From contig JANNUS010000012.1 in assembly GCA_031395485.1 (NCBI GenBank), positions 186,001-250,000 of the forward strand: DNA of 64,000 bases. Direction: 5' to 3'. This stretch comes from UBA2336 sp031395485 (GTDB lineage: Bacteria; Bacteroidota; Bacteroidia; Cytophagales; Cyclobacteriaceae). This document shows positions 25,914-34,790 of this stretch, piece after piece. Numbering within the stretch: position 1 is the first letter of the stretch; each line of letters starts with the position of its first letter. The notes beneath the pieces are model-generated. The model was not told the DNA's origin, searched no databases, and worked only from the letters and a program-made list of their open reading frames with translations. The position numbers and the translations under genes were made by a program.

Positions 25914-26689
25914 TAGAATATTCTAAAGTCAGTCCAAATGCCCATGGAGCAAAGTCGTACGTATAAATCGGCAAACATTACCCCAAATAAACTGAACCAT
26001 GCCCAATTCATATGTCGTTTATTGAGGCAACTAGAGCAATCGTATACTTTCTTCTGAACCGGGGATTTTGAAAGCCGGTCTTTAAACCCGCCAACAAGGT
26101 GACGGAAGGAGTGACAACCAAATGTGTATCCACCAAGTAATGTAGCATTGAGTGCTAGCACTAATGTTCCCACTCCCATACCGAATGCTTTTTCATTTGT
26201 TTCCGGATCAATGAACCACATTGCTTTAAAAGCATCGTACGTAAGAACAAGCACAAACAGAATTGCGAGGTATAAAAAATAACGATGAATGTTTTGCATA
26301 ATCAAGGGGAAAGAATTTTCACCGCGATAAGTTTTGCGAGGCTCTGAAACCGCGCACGCAAGTGGATCCGCCCAAAAAGACTTATAGTATGCGCCTCTAT
26401 AATAGTAACAGGTGAAACGCATACCACCCGGCGCCCAAAGAATTAGTAATGCAGGAGAAAAGGGAAGCACCATTGGCCACCATGAAGGTTTCGGTCCAAA
26501 CCAACTATGTGGTGAGTTGCCAAAAATTTCGGGTGAATAAAAAGGGGAGAGGTAAGGGCCAAGTGCGTAATGCTCTCCCTGAAATGCAGCCCACGTGGCA
26601 TAGACAATAAACATTGACAACCCTAGAAAAACAAAAAGCGGGCGAACCCACCATAAGTCTTTTCGTGCTGTAATGCCAAAATTCACCAT
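25913..26689 (-). CDS. sdhC: Succinate dehydrogenase membrane subunit (Sdh1/type F-like)
   Basis: A 258-residue membrane anchor of complex II, single rather than split into SdhC and SdhD. I see about five membrane segments (near residues 15-33, 72-88, 135-152, 172-190 and 230-248). It matches the mycobacterial Sdh1-type subunit in length and in the segments RFTCYYYRGAYY (Cys94) and GCHSFRH (Cys192, His193, His197), with a further DCSSC near 218. Those Cys and His residues fit ligands of the membrane-embedded Rieske-type [2Fe-2S] cluster described for Mycobacterium smegmatis Sdh1. The ligand assignment here is inferred. It is the first gene of sdhC-A-B-TPR and reduces menaquinone or a similar quinone. 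Confidence 0.88.
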   Translation of the reverse strand: MVNFGITARKDLWWVRPLFVFLGLSMFIVYATWAAFQGEHYALGPYLSPFYSPEIFGNSPHSWFGPKPSWWPMVLPFSPALLILWAPGGMRFTCYYYRGAYYKSFWADPLACAVSEPRKTYRGENSFPLIMQNIHRYFLYLAILFVLVLTYDAFKAMWFIDPETNEKAFGMGVGTLVLALNATLLGGYTFGCHSFRHLVGGFKDRLSKSPVQKKVYDCSSCLNKRHMNWAWFSLFGVMFADLYVRLCSMGIWTDFRIF

Positions 26690-26783
26690 TCAGTAATCCT
26701 TATAATATTTCTATGAGATTAAAAAGAAATACTACAAAAAGCAAGACGCTTTAGGACTAGTCTGACAATGTAACTTATGGGAA

Positions 26784-27248
26784 CTATTTAAAATGGTAGA
26801 GAAAAACTATAGTTGCAGCAAATGCTGGCTTTGGGTTGTCCTTAACCTCCAATGTTACGTTCATCTCAGTTTTCGAGATACCGCGTAAGTTTGTTAATGC
26901 CTTCAACATTACACGCAATCGCACCTCCTGATTCACTAACACAGGTTGATTGAATCTCAGGTTTTCAATGCCATAATTCACAAGCATTTTAAAGTTATTT
27001 ACTTCTGCAACCTGCTCCCATAAATAAGGTATTAATGAAAGTGTGAGGTAGCCATGTGCAATGGTACTCTTAAACTGACTCTCTGTTGATGCCCGCTTTG
27101 GATCGATGTGAATCCATTGATGATCAAGCGTTGCATCCGCAAACAAACTAATTTGCTCCTGGGTTACTTTCAAGTAATCAGAAACACCTAATTCCTGTCC
27201 AACATATTTTTCAAATTCTGCGTGACTATTGATGATAAGTTTTTTCAT
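26784..27248 (-). CDS. MaoC-family hydratase/dehydratase
   Basis: A 154-residue single hot-dog-fold protein of the MaoC family. These enzymes hydrate trans-2-enoyl-CoA to (R)-3-hydroxyacyl-CoA or dehydrate related substrates. The hydratase-2 motif is visible: ADATLDHQWIHIDPKRA (about residues 38-54) holds the catalytic Asp and His, followed by STIAHGYLTLSL. It stands alone, 94 bp from the sdhC start, and is divergent from the permease gene at 27439. It could supply 3-hydroxyacyl-CoA or serve another small ester substrate. Confidence 0.88.
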   Translation of the reverse strand: MKKLIINSHAEFEKYVGQELGVSDYLKVTQEQISLFADATLDHQWIHIDPKRASTESQFKSTIAHGYLTLSLIPYLWEQVAEVNNFKMLVNYGIENLRFNQPVLVNQEVRLRVMLKALTNLRGISKTEMNVTLEVKDNPKPAFAATIVFLYHFK

Positions 27249-27438
27249 GTTGGGAGTATATCTTTAAAAATATGGAGTTTTTTAGATTCTTGGCATACTA
27301 AGGCTTTATTATTTCACTCCCTCCCAATTGCCGTTTATAGTTTGATTTGGGCTGAACATCACAAAGTGCTATTCTTTTAACTCGTAATTCGAAACCTTAA
27401 ATGATTAATAAAGTTAATGCCAGAGTAACCGCCTACCG

Positions 27439-29844
27439 ATGCTTAAGAACTATTTCAAAGTAGCCTATCGCAATTTCACAAAGGAATCACTCTACTCATT
27501 TATAAACGTCATTGGGCTGGCCACGGGTATTACATGTTCGTTGTTGATCTTCCTATATGTGTCAGATGAACTAAGCTACGACCGTTATCATAGTAAAGCA
27601 GACAGAATCTATCGGGTTAATGAATTCTTTGAAGCAGATGATGGCTCTGGTGAGCGATCGTCCAGCATTCCTTTTCCGATGGGGGAAGCTCTTGTTGTAG
27701 ACTATCCAAACATGGTAAAGGAAGCTGTTCGGTTCTTTGATTTCCAGGCACCGACATTAACAGTGGTTTACGAACCAAAAGAGAAGGAGTTTAATGAAAG
27801 GAATTTCTTTTTTGTAGACTCTACATACAACAAGGTATTTGATTTCACCTTAGTTAAGGGAGATCCGAATACTGCGCTTAACAATCCAGGCTCGGTTGTA
27901 ATTACCGAAAGTATCGCAAAAAAATATTTTGCTGACGAAGACCCTATGGGGAAACTGCTTCGCTTTCAAGGGCGTGTAGATTTGATCGTATCAGGTGTTA
28001 TGCCTGACTGGCCTCTAAACTCTCACTTTCGCGCTGACTTTCTCGCATCCTTTCCAACCCTTCGTGATTTCTATGGAGGGCAATATCCTAACGGCTGGTA
28101 TTGGAATCCGTGTTGGACCTATTTGTTACTGGAAGAAAATACTAATCCAAGTGACCTTGAAGCAAAGTTTCCTGAGTTTGTGCAAAGCCACTTGCCTGAT
28201 TTTGTTAAAGATGATGTGTACTTAAAATTACAACCACTCACTGCCATTCATCTAACTTCAAATTTGCAATTCGAGATTGAACCCAATAGTAATGAAGCCA
28301 ACATATATCTTTTCTCAGGTGTGGCCATTTTTGTTTTGCTAATTGCTTGCATCAATTTTATGAATCTATCAACAGCAAGAGCAATGAATCGCTCTAAGGA
28401 AGTTGGTATGCGGAAAACAGTAGGAGGACAGAAACATCAATTGATATTTCAATTTTTGATGGAGTCGGTGTTGATGTGTTTCATCGCAGTCATACTCTCG
28501 GTTGTATTTGTTTACCTGAGCTTGTTTTGGTTCAATAATTTTGCTGGAAAAAACCTGTCGCTTGACTTATCCGAACCTGCATTAATTCTTGGATTGATTG
28601 GAACTGGAATTGTCGTTGGAATTATTGCAGGAATTTATCCTGCTCTAGTACTTACATCTTTCAACCCTGTTAAGGCATTAAAAACAAAGAAAACTCAGAA
28701 TAAGGGATTCAGTTTTAGAAAAGCACTTGTAGTTGCGCAATTCTCAATCTCCATAATACTTATTATTGGTACGGGGGTTGCCATTAAACAGCTTAATTTT
28801 TTACAAAACAGCGATGTTGGTTTTACGAAGGATCATATTATTATGATTCCTGTAATCGGTACACCGATGGCTCAAAAGTATCAGTCCTATGTTGACGAAG
28901 CGCTCAAGTACAATGATATCCGGTCTATCTCTGCAGTAGAGGAAATACTGGGAGCAAAGTACCAGGGGGCGAATTATCAGTTTGAGGGAATGAAGGCTTC
29001 TAGTCTATTTTCTCGCTTGAATGTACGCCATGACTTTCTTAAAACATTTGAAATTCCTTTGTTAGCCGGACGAGATTACTCTCGCGATATAACCACGGAT
29101 GATAGTCTTGCCATGGTTGTGAATGAAACATTGGTTAAAAGCTTTGGATGGACTCCGGAAGAAGCCCTTACTAAGTATTTTGACTTTGGTCCTTACCGTG
29201 GAAGAATTGTGGGCGTAACAGCAGACTTTAATTTCTCTTCGAAGCATGAACCCATCGGGCCAATTGTGTTGCCATTAAATACTTTCCCAGGTGCATTTAA
29301 CCTGTTTATTAAATACATGGCTGTTCGCATTAGCCCAACAAACACACAAGCATCAATCCAGTCATTAGAGAAATTATGGAAGATTATGTTGCCCGGAAGG
29401 CCTTTTGAATATTTCTTCCTCGACAATGAATTGAATAATCTGTACAAAGCAGAAACAAACCTGAGTAAGGTAGCCGGTACATTCTCGGTTCTGGCAATTG
29501 TTGTAGCTTGTCTTGGATTGTTTGGGTTGGCTTCCTTCAACGCTGAACAGCGTAAAAAAGAAATCGGTATTCGAAAAGTATTAGGAAGCTCCGTTCGGCA
29601 GATTATAATGTTAATCTTTTCCGATTACTCCAGATTGCTTCTGATTGCGATTCTTATTGCATGTCCAATTGCGTACCTGGCGTTGGATCGATGGTTAACA
29701 ACATTTGCTTATAGGATCGATATTCCGCTGAGCTTATTCTTAGCCGCATCCATTATTACGATACTCATTGCATTATTGACGGTTAGCTACAAGTCTTTTT
29801 CAGTCGCTCGCTCTAACCCTGTAGATTCGTTGAAGTACGAATAG
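27439..29844 (+). CDS. ABC transporter permease (MacB/FtsX family)
   Basis: An 801-residue inner-membrane protein with two FtsX-type halves. Each half has a periplasmic MacB-type domain and a membrane block: first helix about residues 20-40, then helices near 285-400, then a further helix near 430, and a final block from about 670 to 800 with KKEIGIRKVLGSSVRQI. The segment EVGMRKTVGGQKHQL in the middle is the paired coupling motif that contacts an ATPase. No ATPase gene is adjacent, a common state in Bacteroidota. It probably takes part in export of lipids, peptides or signals, or in mechanotransmission. The start ATG at 27439 fits the membrane helix. Confidence 0.88.
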   Translation: MLKNYFKVAYRNFTKESLYSFINVIGLATGITCSLLIFLYVSDELSYDRYHSKADRIYRVNEFFEADDGSGERSSSIPFPMGEALVVDYPNMVKEAVRFFDFQAPTLTVVYEPKEKEFNERNFFFVDSTYNKVFDFTLVKGDPNTALNNPGSVVITESIAKKYFADEDPMGKLLRFQGRVDLIVSGVMPDWPLNSHFRADFLASFPTLRDFYGGQYPNGWYWNPCWTYLLLEENTNPSDLEAKFPEFVQSHLPDFVKDDVYLKLQPLTAIHLTSNLQFEIEPNSNEANIYLFSGVAIFVLLIACINFMNLSTARAMNRSKEVGMRKTVGGQKHQLIFQFLMESVLMCFIAVILSVVFVYLSLFWFNNFAGKNLSLDLSEPALILGLIGTGIVVGIIAGIYPALVLTSFNPVKALKTKKTQNKGFSFRKALVVAQFSISIILIIGTGVAIKQLNFLQNSDVGFTKDHIIMIPVIGTPMAQKYQSYVDEALKYNDIRSISAVEEILGAKYQGANYQFEGMKASSLFSRLNVRHDFLKTFEIPLLAGRDYSRDITTDDSLAMVVNETLVKSFGWTPEEALTKYFDFGPYRGRIVGVTADFNFSSKHEPIGPIVLPLNTFPGAFNLFIKYMAVRISPTNTQASIQSLEKLWKIMLPGRPFEYFFLDNELNNLYKAETNLSKVAGTFSVLAIVVACLGLFGLASFNAEQRKKEIGIRKVLGSSVRQIIMLIFSDYSRLLLIAILIACPIAYLALDRWLTTFAYRIDIPLSLFLAASIITILIALLTVSYKSFSVARSNPVDSLKYE

Positions 29845-29911
29845 TTTAAATAAAAGAACAAGTCTTACTTAATCGCAGTTCTCCTTAAAGCCATCTGACG
29901 AGGTAAATCGA

Positions 29912-30364
29912 CTACTGAATGAGAGAAATCATGTATTCCTTTTTGTTAAACAGGAAGGAATCATTTACGCGAAGCCCAATTAATTTTTGGCCGATAGGAG
30001 AGTTAGGTGAAATAGCAAAATATGTTCTTGCATCAATAACATACTGACCGGCACTAATTGCAATGAAGAAATTCCCTTGGTTGGTCAATACAACACTCCC
30101 CATGGAAACAATGGACGTTTCGCGCTCAACTAAAATTTGATCAAGTACCTGTTTTAATTTTTTAGCCTCACCTAGTTGAACTGTATTTTTTTCGATTTCC
30201 AATTGAGCCATGGCACGACCAGTTTCGTATTTATCACCCGCACTGCTTTTGGTTTCTTCGTTCGCAGAATGTTGTGCTGTACGAATAGCTTCTTGCGCAG
30301 CGTCTATACGCTTGTTAACATATTCAAGGCAGCAATCGTGCAATTGTTGTTTTATCGATGTCAA
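29912..30364 (-). CDS. GreA/GreB-like protein
   Basis: A 150-residue cytoplasmic protein with an N-terminal helical coiled coil (about residues 10-80) and a C-terminal beta-rich FKBP-like domain that ends in SPIGQKLIGLRVNDSF. This is the plan of transcript-cleavage factors GreA/GreB. The segment TKSSAGDKYETGRAMAQLE (about 36-54) is characteristic. Proteins like this are often labelled '3-oxoacyl-ACP synthase' in databases, for which nothing here gives support. The start overlaps the upstream DUF1684 gene by 4 nt. It may bind RNA polymerase secondary channel or act elsewhere. Confidence 0.8.
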   Translation of the reverse strand: MTSIKQQLHDCCLEYVNKRIDAAQEAIRTAQHSANEETKSSAGDKYETGRAMAQLEIEKNTVQLGEAKKLKQVLDQILVERETSIVSMGSVVLTNQGNFFIAISAGQYVIDARTYFAISPNSPIGQKLIGLRVNDSFLFNKKEYMISLIQ

Positions 30365-30978
30365 TGCTTCTTCTTTTTGTCATGATATTTCACACCCGCG
30401 AATATCTCCACATTCAAATGATTATCGGCCGGAACAATAGGGCAGGAGTATCCATCGGTGTAAGCACAGTATGGATTGTACGCCTGATTGAAATCAAGAA
30501 TTACTATATTTCCGTTTACTGGTATTGATAATTCGATGTAGCGGCCCGCAGCATATGTGAGTTTACCATTTGTTAAATCGGTAAACGGAAAAAATAAATA
30601 GTTTTTATACTTGGGCACCGCCATCAACATCTTTGATTGATACACCGGTATCGTATAGCTAATCCCTTTGAGCGTAAACTGCAATGTGCCATAAGTTCTG
30701 TACTCTTTCGGGACTTGAGAGGAAGTCATCATAGGGAAGAACGAAGCGGCATCTGTTACAGTTAGGGTTGCCTTTACACGATACTCAAGGTCGGCCGGAA
30801 AGAACTCATGCTTTTTAAATCGTTTCTGAGCCTTGCCCTTTAACGGGGATGTTTTGGGGTTGCGATACTCAGCTGTAAGGCCATTCTGAAATTTTAATAT
30901 TTCATACAGTGTGGAATCAGTTTGTGCTATTGGATAGTGAACAACAAACATTAAAAATCCGATCAGCAATCTGCTCAT
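30361..30978 (-). CDS. Exported DUF1684-family protein
   Basis: A 205-residue protein with an N-terminal hydrophobic segment (about residues 3-17) that is probably a signal peptide. The rest matches the DUF1684 family: a beta-rich body with LQFTLKGISYTIPVYQ, FFPFTDLTNGKLTYAAGRYIE and the conserved end DFNQAYNPYCAYTDGYSCPI (about residues 166-185). The function of the family is unknown. It overlaps the GreA-like gene by 4 nt, an odd pairing of exported and cytoplasmic proteins. It is divergent from rpoD. Confidence 0.85.
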   Translation of the reverse strand: MSRLLIGFLMFVVHYPIAQTDSTLYEILKFQNGLTAEYRNPKTSPLKGKAQKRFKKHEFFPADLEYRVKATLTVTDAASFFPMMTSSQVPKEYRTYGTLQFTLKGISYTIPVYQSKMLMAVPKYKNYLFFPFTDLTNGKLTYAAGRYIELSIPVNGNIVILDFNQAYNPYCAYTDGYSCPIVPADNHLNVEIFAGVKYHDKKKKH

Positions 30979-31098
30979 ATAACGTAGTTTCTTTGCATCA
31001 AGTTAGTTCTTTTCAATAGCAACCAGTAGTCTAGATTCTTAGGAATTTATAACACTGATAACTGGGAAACAATCTGGTAAAATATCAAAAAGTATGAT

Positions 31099-31106
31099 TA
31101 TCTTTG
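31099..31106 (+). promoter_or_regulatory. Probable -7 promoter element of rpoD and its leader
   Basis: TATCTTTG is an exact TAnnTTTG match. Transcription should start within a few bases of 31108-31112, just where the first pairing segment of the structured leader begins. The start codon lies 125 bp downstream, so a leader of about 120 nt is expected. No clear -33 element is visible upstream. Confidence 0.55.
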
Positions 31107-31107
31107 C

Positions 31108-31208
31108 GAGTTCTCATTGAGGCTTAAAGCCATTTGGATTGGCTGGGAGGCGTCTTTACCTCTCGAATCCTATGATCAGGCCAGCGGTGTGAATCTTGAA
31201 CTTTTTTT
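31108..31208 (+). ncRNA. Candidate structured leader or small RNA before rpoD
   Basis: The segment directly after the promoter match can fold into a closed structure. GAGTTC (31108-31113) pairs with GAACTT (31198-31203), one pair being G-U, and a run of seven T follows (31202-31208). Inside are hairpin GGCT/AGCC (31121-31131), stem GGATT/AATCC (31136-31140 with 31166-31170) containing GGGAGG/CCTCTC (31145-31150 with 31159-31164), and a possible pseudoknot GCTGG/CCAGC (31142-31146 with 31181-31185). It is GC-richer than nearby spacers. It could be a regulatory 5' leader of rpoD, an independent small RNA ending in the T run, or chance pairing. I do not recognise a known RNA family. Confidence 0.35.
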
Positions 31209-31231
31209 ACAAATACACGTTTTTATAACCG

Positions 31232-32095
31232 ATGAGACAACTAAAAATCGTTAAACAGATTACGAACCGGGAAAGTCAATCCCTAGACAAGTACTTACAA
31301 GAGATTGGTAAGGTTGATTTGATTACCTCCGATATGGAAGTGGAGTTGGCAAAACGAATTCGGGAAGGCGACCAAATTGCTCTTGAGAAATTGACAAAAG
31401 CTAACCTTCGATTTGTGGTTTCTGTTGCTAAGCAGTACCAGAATAATGGCCTAACTCTTGGCGATCTTATTAATGAAGGAAATTTGGGCTTGATAAAAGC
31501 CGCCAAGCGTTTTGATGAAACACGTGGGTTCAAGTTTATATCCTATGCCGTGTGGTGGATTCGCCAATCAATTATGCAAGCACTTGCCGAGCAATCACGA
31601 ATAGTAAGGCTTCCGCTAAACCGTGTAGGCTCACTTAATAAAATTTCTAAAACATTTTCAGATTTAGAGCAAAAGTTTCAACGCGAACCATCTGCTGATG
31701 AGCTAGCAGAAGTACTTAATTTAACGGCAGAAGAAGTTACAGATAACCTGAAAGTAGGCGGGCGTCACGTTTCAGTCGATGCACCCTTTGCTAACGGTGA
31801 AGAAAATAGTTTGCTTGATGTATTAACTAACGACAGCGAGGAAACTCCTGATTCTGGGTTAATGATGGATTCTCTTCGTAAGGAGGTACAGCGCGCGCTG
31901 GCAACCCTTACACAACGAGAATCAGATGTAATGTCGCTTTATTTCGGTCTGAATGGTGGGCACGCCATGACGCTTGAAGAAATTGGAGAGAAGTTTAGCC
32001 TCACTCGTGAGCGCGTTAGGCAGATAAAAGAAAAAGCTACCCGTAGACTCAGCCACAGCTCTAGAAGCAAGACGCTGAAGTCTTACCTTGGTTAA
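31232..32095 (+). CDS. rpoD: Primary RNA polymerase sigma factor (sigma-70 / RpoD)
   Basis: A 287-residue main sigma factor of the short Bacteroidota type, which lacks the long N-terminal region 1.1 of E. coli RpoD. It shows region 1.2 (SLDKYLQEIGKVDLIT), region 2 (KLTKANLRFVVSVAKQYQN through RFDETRGFKFISYAVWWIRQSI, about residues 55-120), region 3 and region 4 with the helix-turn-helix MTLEEIGEKFSLTRERVRQIKEKA (about 245-268). It directs transcription from TAnnTTTG promoters of housekeeping genes. It is monocistronic: its own promoter and leader lie upstream and a strong terminator (32113-32146) follows. Confidence 0.98.
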   Translation: MRQLKIVKQITNRESQSLDKYLQEIGKVDLITSDMEVELAKRIREGDQIALEKLTKANLRFVVSVAKQYQNNGLTLGDLINEGNLGLIKAAKRFDETRGFKFISYAVWWIRQSIMQALAEQSRIVRLPLNRVGSLNKISKTFSDLEQKFQREPSADELAEVLNLTAEEVTDNLKVGGRHVSVDAPFANGEENSLLDVLTNDSEETPDSGLMMDSLRKEVQRALATLTQRESDVMSLYFGLNGGHAMTLEEIGEKFSLTRERVRQIKEKATRRLSHSSRSKTLKSYLG

Positions 32096-32112
32096 AAAAT
32101 TGATTCAAATGA

Positions 32113-32146
32113 TTAAAAAAGGATGGCCATCGCCATCCTTTTTTAA
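32113..32146. terminator. Strong bidirectional terminator after rpoD
   Basis: A GC-rich 7-bp stem (32121-32127 with 32132-32138, loop CATC) is flanked by an A run and a T run that extend the pairing to 15 bp. It lies 18 bp after the rpoD stop codon and has a textbook rho-independent form. Confidence 0.92.
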
Positions 32147-32277
32147 TGCAGTCAATCTTGGTTCCTAGTTACAATCTTGAAACCAAAAGCTAGATAATAA
32201 ATGAAGTAAATATTCTTTCAGGTACTATTAACATATTGATATATATTTCAGGCAAGTTTTAAGTTATCTAAACTGAT

Positions 32278-34680
32278 ATGAATAACGTAGTTAAAAACTG
32301 CTTTTTATTTGCCGCTCTCATTTTTGCATTGTTTGCTTTTACAGCAACGCGTAATACCGATGAACTAACAGAAATTATTACCAAAATTACAAATCACCAC
32401 GATCAGCGACCACAGGAAAAATTATATGTGCAGCTTGATAAATCTTTTTACGTAGCCGGGGAAAATATTTGGTTTAAGGCTTACCTGGTTGACGCCAAAC
32501 TCCACATTCCCGATTCGGCTGTCAGTAAAGTTCTGTATGTCGAACTTTTGAATACCAATAAAGAGGTATTGATCCGGCATATGCTTTATTCACCTGCGGG
32601 TATTTCTTATGGTGATTTTCAATTGCCTGACTCACTGCCCCAAGGAAAATATCTGATTCGCGCGTATACAAACTACATGAAGAATCTCGACCATGATTTT
32701 TTCTTTTATAAAGGATTCCAAGTGTTTAATACGGATGGGCATGAGGAGCCTACAACCGAAAGTGAAAGTATTGACGTTCAATTCTTTCCAGAAGGAGGGA
32801 ACCTGTTGGCAGGTGTTGAAAATCGGGTCGCATTCAAAGCCATTAACTCTCAGGGAAAAGGCATTTTTGTAGAAGGAGAAATTATAGACGATAAGAATAA
32901 ATTCGTAACATCCTTTAAAACCGGGCATAGCGGAATGGGTTCATTTAAGATGTTTGTACTCTCAACCAATAAGTATAATGCAAAACTTAAAACTCCGCTG
33001 GCTACTGCAGAATTCCAATTGCCGGAAGTAACTGGAAAGGGCTATATGCTACAGGTTACAGACGCAGGTGAGAATCTTCGCGTTTACATTTACAGCAACA
33101 TCGATAATTCAACAGCTCCGGTACCCTTTATCCTTGTTGGTCAAACTCGAGGAGAAGTATACTACGCTGCGAAAAGCGATATTAAAAGTCATGCATTAAC
33201 CACCACCATTTCTAAAAAGAAATTTCCAACCGGAATTACGCAGCTCACATTATTCGATGGGGCAGGGGTACCACAATGCGAACGATTGGTGTTTATCAAT
33301 CATTCGGATACATTAAAGTTTTCTATAACAGCTGACAAACAGAGCTATTCTAAAAGGGAAAAAGTAAACCTTGATTTAACCGTTCAGGATTATACCGGAA
33401 AACCAGTAACAGGAAGTTTTTCACTTTCAATTTACCAGAATGACGGATCTAAGCAGAATCTAAATTACGACCCCATAACCATTGAGAATTACTTGCGTCT
33501 TACATCTGACTTGAAAGGTCAGATCGAAAATCCAGGGTACTATTTAAAAGATAAGTCGCTTCAAACATTAAGCAATCTTGATTTGCTGATGATGACCCAT
33601 GGGTGGAGACGCTTTTTATGGAAGACAATCCTACAAAACCCGTTGACACGCGTAGATCACTTTGCAGAAAGAGGAATTACCATTAGTGGGAAGGTGAAAA
33701 AGGCACTTTCCAATAAAGCTTCTAAGTATAGCAAGGTTAAAATACTGACAGAGCAGGGTGAGCTTTTGATTACCCAAACAGATAGTATTGGAGGGTTCTA
33801 TTCTGATGAACTATTTTATTTCGATTCGACTAAAATTGTCATTCAAACGGATAATGTTAAAGGAAAACAAGCACCACTTCAGTTCGAACTCTATCCATTT
33901 AATATATCACCTCTTTTAGAATATTCCTTTGCACCATTTGAGGAATATGATGTGCAGGATTTAGTCGCTCAGCAAGAGCAACAGATGAAAATACTTGCCT
34001 TAGGAAAAGACGTTACCCTACTGAAAGAAGCCGAAGTAAGATCCACTAAAATAGAACGTCCGGCAAGAGCCAAACTATACGGAACTCCAAGTGCATCAAT
34101 TAAAATGGCAGATATTCCAACTAGCGCCACCTATATGAACGTGCTCCAAGCGCTTCAAAGTAGGGTACCCGGATTAAAAGTTGTTGGAACACCACCAAAC
34201 ATGTCAGTTCGTCTATTCAGAGGATATGGTGATCCGCTCTTTCTGATCAACGGAACACCTGTAGATCTTGAGGCAATTATGAGTCTTCAACCACTTGATG
34301 TTGAGTCAGTTGATGTGCTGGCAGGAACTTCTGCTGCAGCCTTTGGTAATAGAGGCATGGGAGGTGTAATTGCAGTCTATACAAAACCTGGTGCTAACGT
34401 ATTGCGGCCATCCATTGGTATCCAACATTTCAAGTATCCAGGCTTTTACAGTGCACGCGAATTCTATTCTCCCAAGTATAATCTGCCAACCGAGCAAAGC
34501 AATGTTCCCGATCTTCGAAACACCCTCTATTGGAATCCTCTGATCGAAACGGATGAACAGGGAAAAGCAAACATCTCCTTTCACGTTGGTGATGTACTCT
34601 CAACTTACAAAATAGTGATTGAAGGTATCTCCTATGGAGGGTACCCAGGTTATTATTCGAGTACCCTTAGCGTAAAATAA
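32278..34680 (+). CDS. Exported MG2-domain protein with TonB-receptor plug domain
   Basis: An 800-residue exported protein (signal peptide about residues 1-22). Its start resembles an alpha-2-macroglobulin MG2 domain (KLYVQLDKSFYVAGENIWFKAYLVD, about 44-68). Two to three further Ig-like beta domains follow (one near 345-400). The C-terminal third holds a TonB-dependent-receptor plug-like segment: LQALQSRVPGLKV, LFLINGTPVD and VDVLAGTSAAAFGNRGMGGVIAVYT (about 625-705). No outer-membrane barrel follows, so it is not a full receptor. It may display the plug as a docking domain or bind a TonB receptor or peptide. It lies 110 bp before nuoA, on the same strand. Confidence 0.82.
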   Translation: MNNVVKNCFLFAALIFALFAFTATRNTDELTEIITKITNHHDQRPQEKLYVQLDKSFYVAGENIWFKAYLVDAKLHIPDSAVSKVLYVELLNTNKEVLIRHMLYSPAGISYGDFQLPDSLPQGKYLIRAYTNYMKNLDHDFFFYKGFQVFNTDGHEEPTTESESIDVQFFPEGGNLLAGVENRVAFKAINSQGKGIFVEGEIIDDKNKFVTSFKTGHSGMGSFKMFVLSTNKYNAKLKTPLATAEFQLPEVTGKGYMLQVTDAGENLRVYIYSNIDNSTAPVPFILVGQTRGEVYYAAKSDIKSHALTTTISKKKFPTGITQLTLFDGAGVPQCERLVFINHSDTLKFSITADKQSYSKREKVNLDLTVQDYTGKPVTGSFSLSIYQNDGSKQNLNYDPITIENYLRLTSDLKGQIENPGYYLKDKSLQTLSNLDLLMMTHGWRRFLWKTILQNPLTRVDHFAERGITISGKVKKALSNKASKYSKVKILTEQGELLITQTDSIGGFYSDELFYFDSTKIVIQTDNVKGKQAPLQFELYPFNISPLLEYSFAPFEEYDVQDLVAQQEQQMKILALGKDVTLLKEAEVRSTKIERPARAKLYGTPSASIKMADIPTSATYMNVLQALQSRVPGLKVVGTPPNMSVRLFRGYGDPLFLINGTPVDLEAIMSLQPLDVESVDVLAGTSAAAFGNRGMGGVIAVYTKPGANVLRPSIGIQHFKYPGFYSAREFYSPKYNLPTEQSNVPDLRNTLYWNPLIETDEQGKANISFHVGDVLSTYKIVIEGISYGGYPGYYSSTLSVK

Positions 34681-34790
34681 AGTCGTCTTAGCGTATCATT
34701 AGATCGACATCGATTACATTGATTTTTTAAACTATTTGGTACCCTAAATGGTTAAAATTATTAAGGAAAAGAATACTTTAGCACTGCTTT

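Noticed and set aside
31115..31190. tRNA-like sequence upstream of rpoD
   Set aside because: There is a CGAATCC segment resembling a T arm, but no matching acceptor stem, anticodon arm or D arm.
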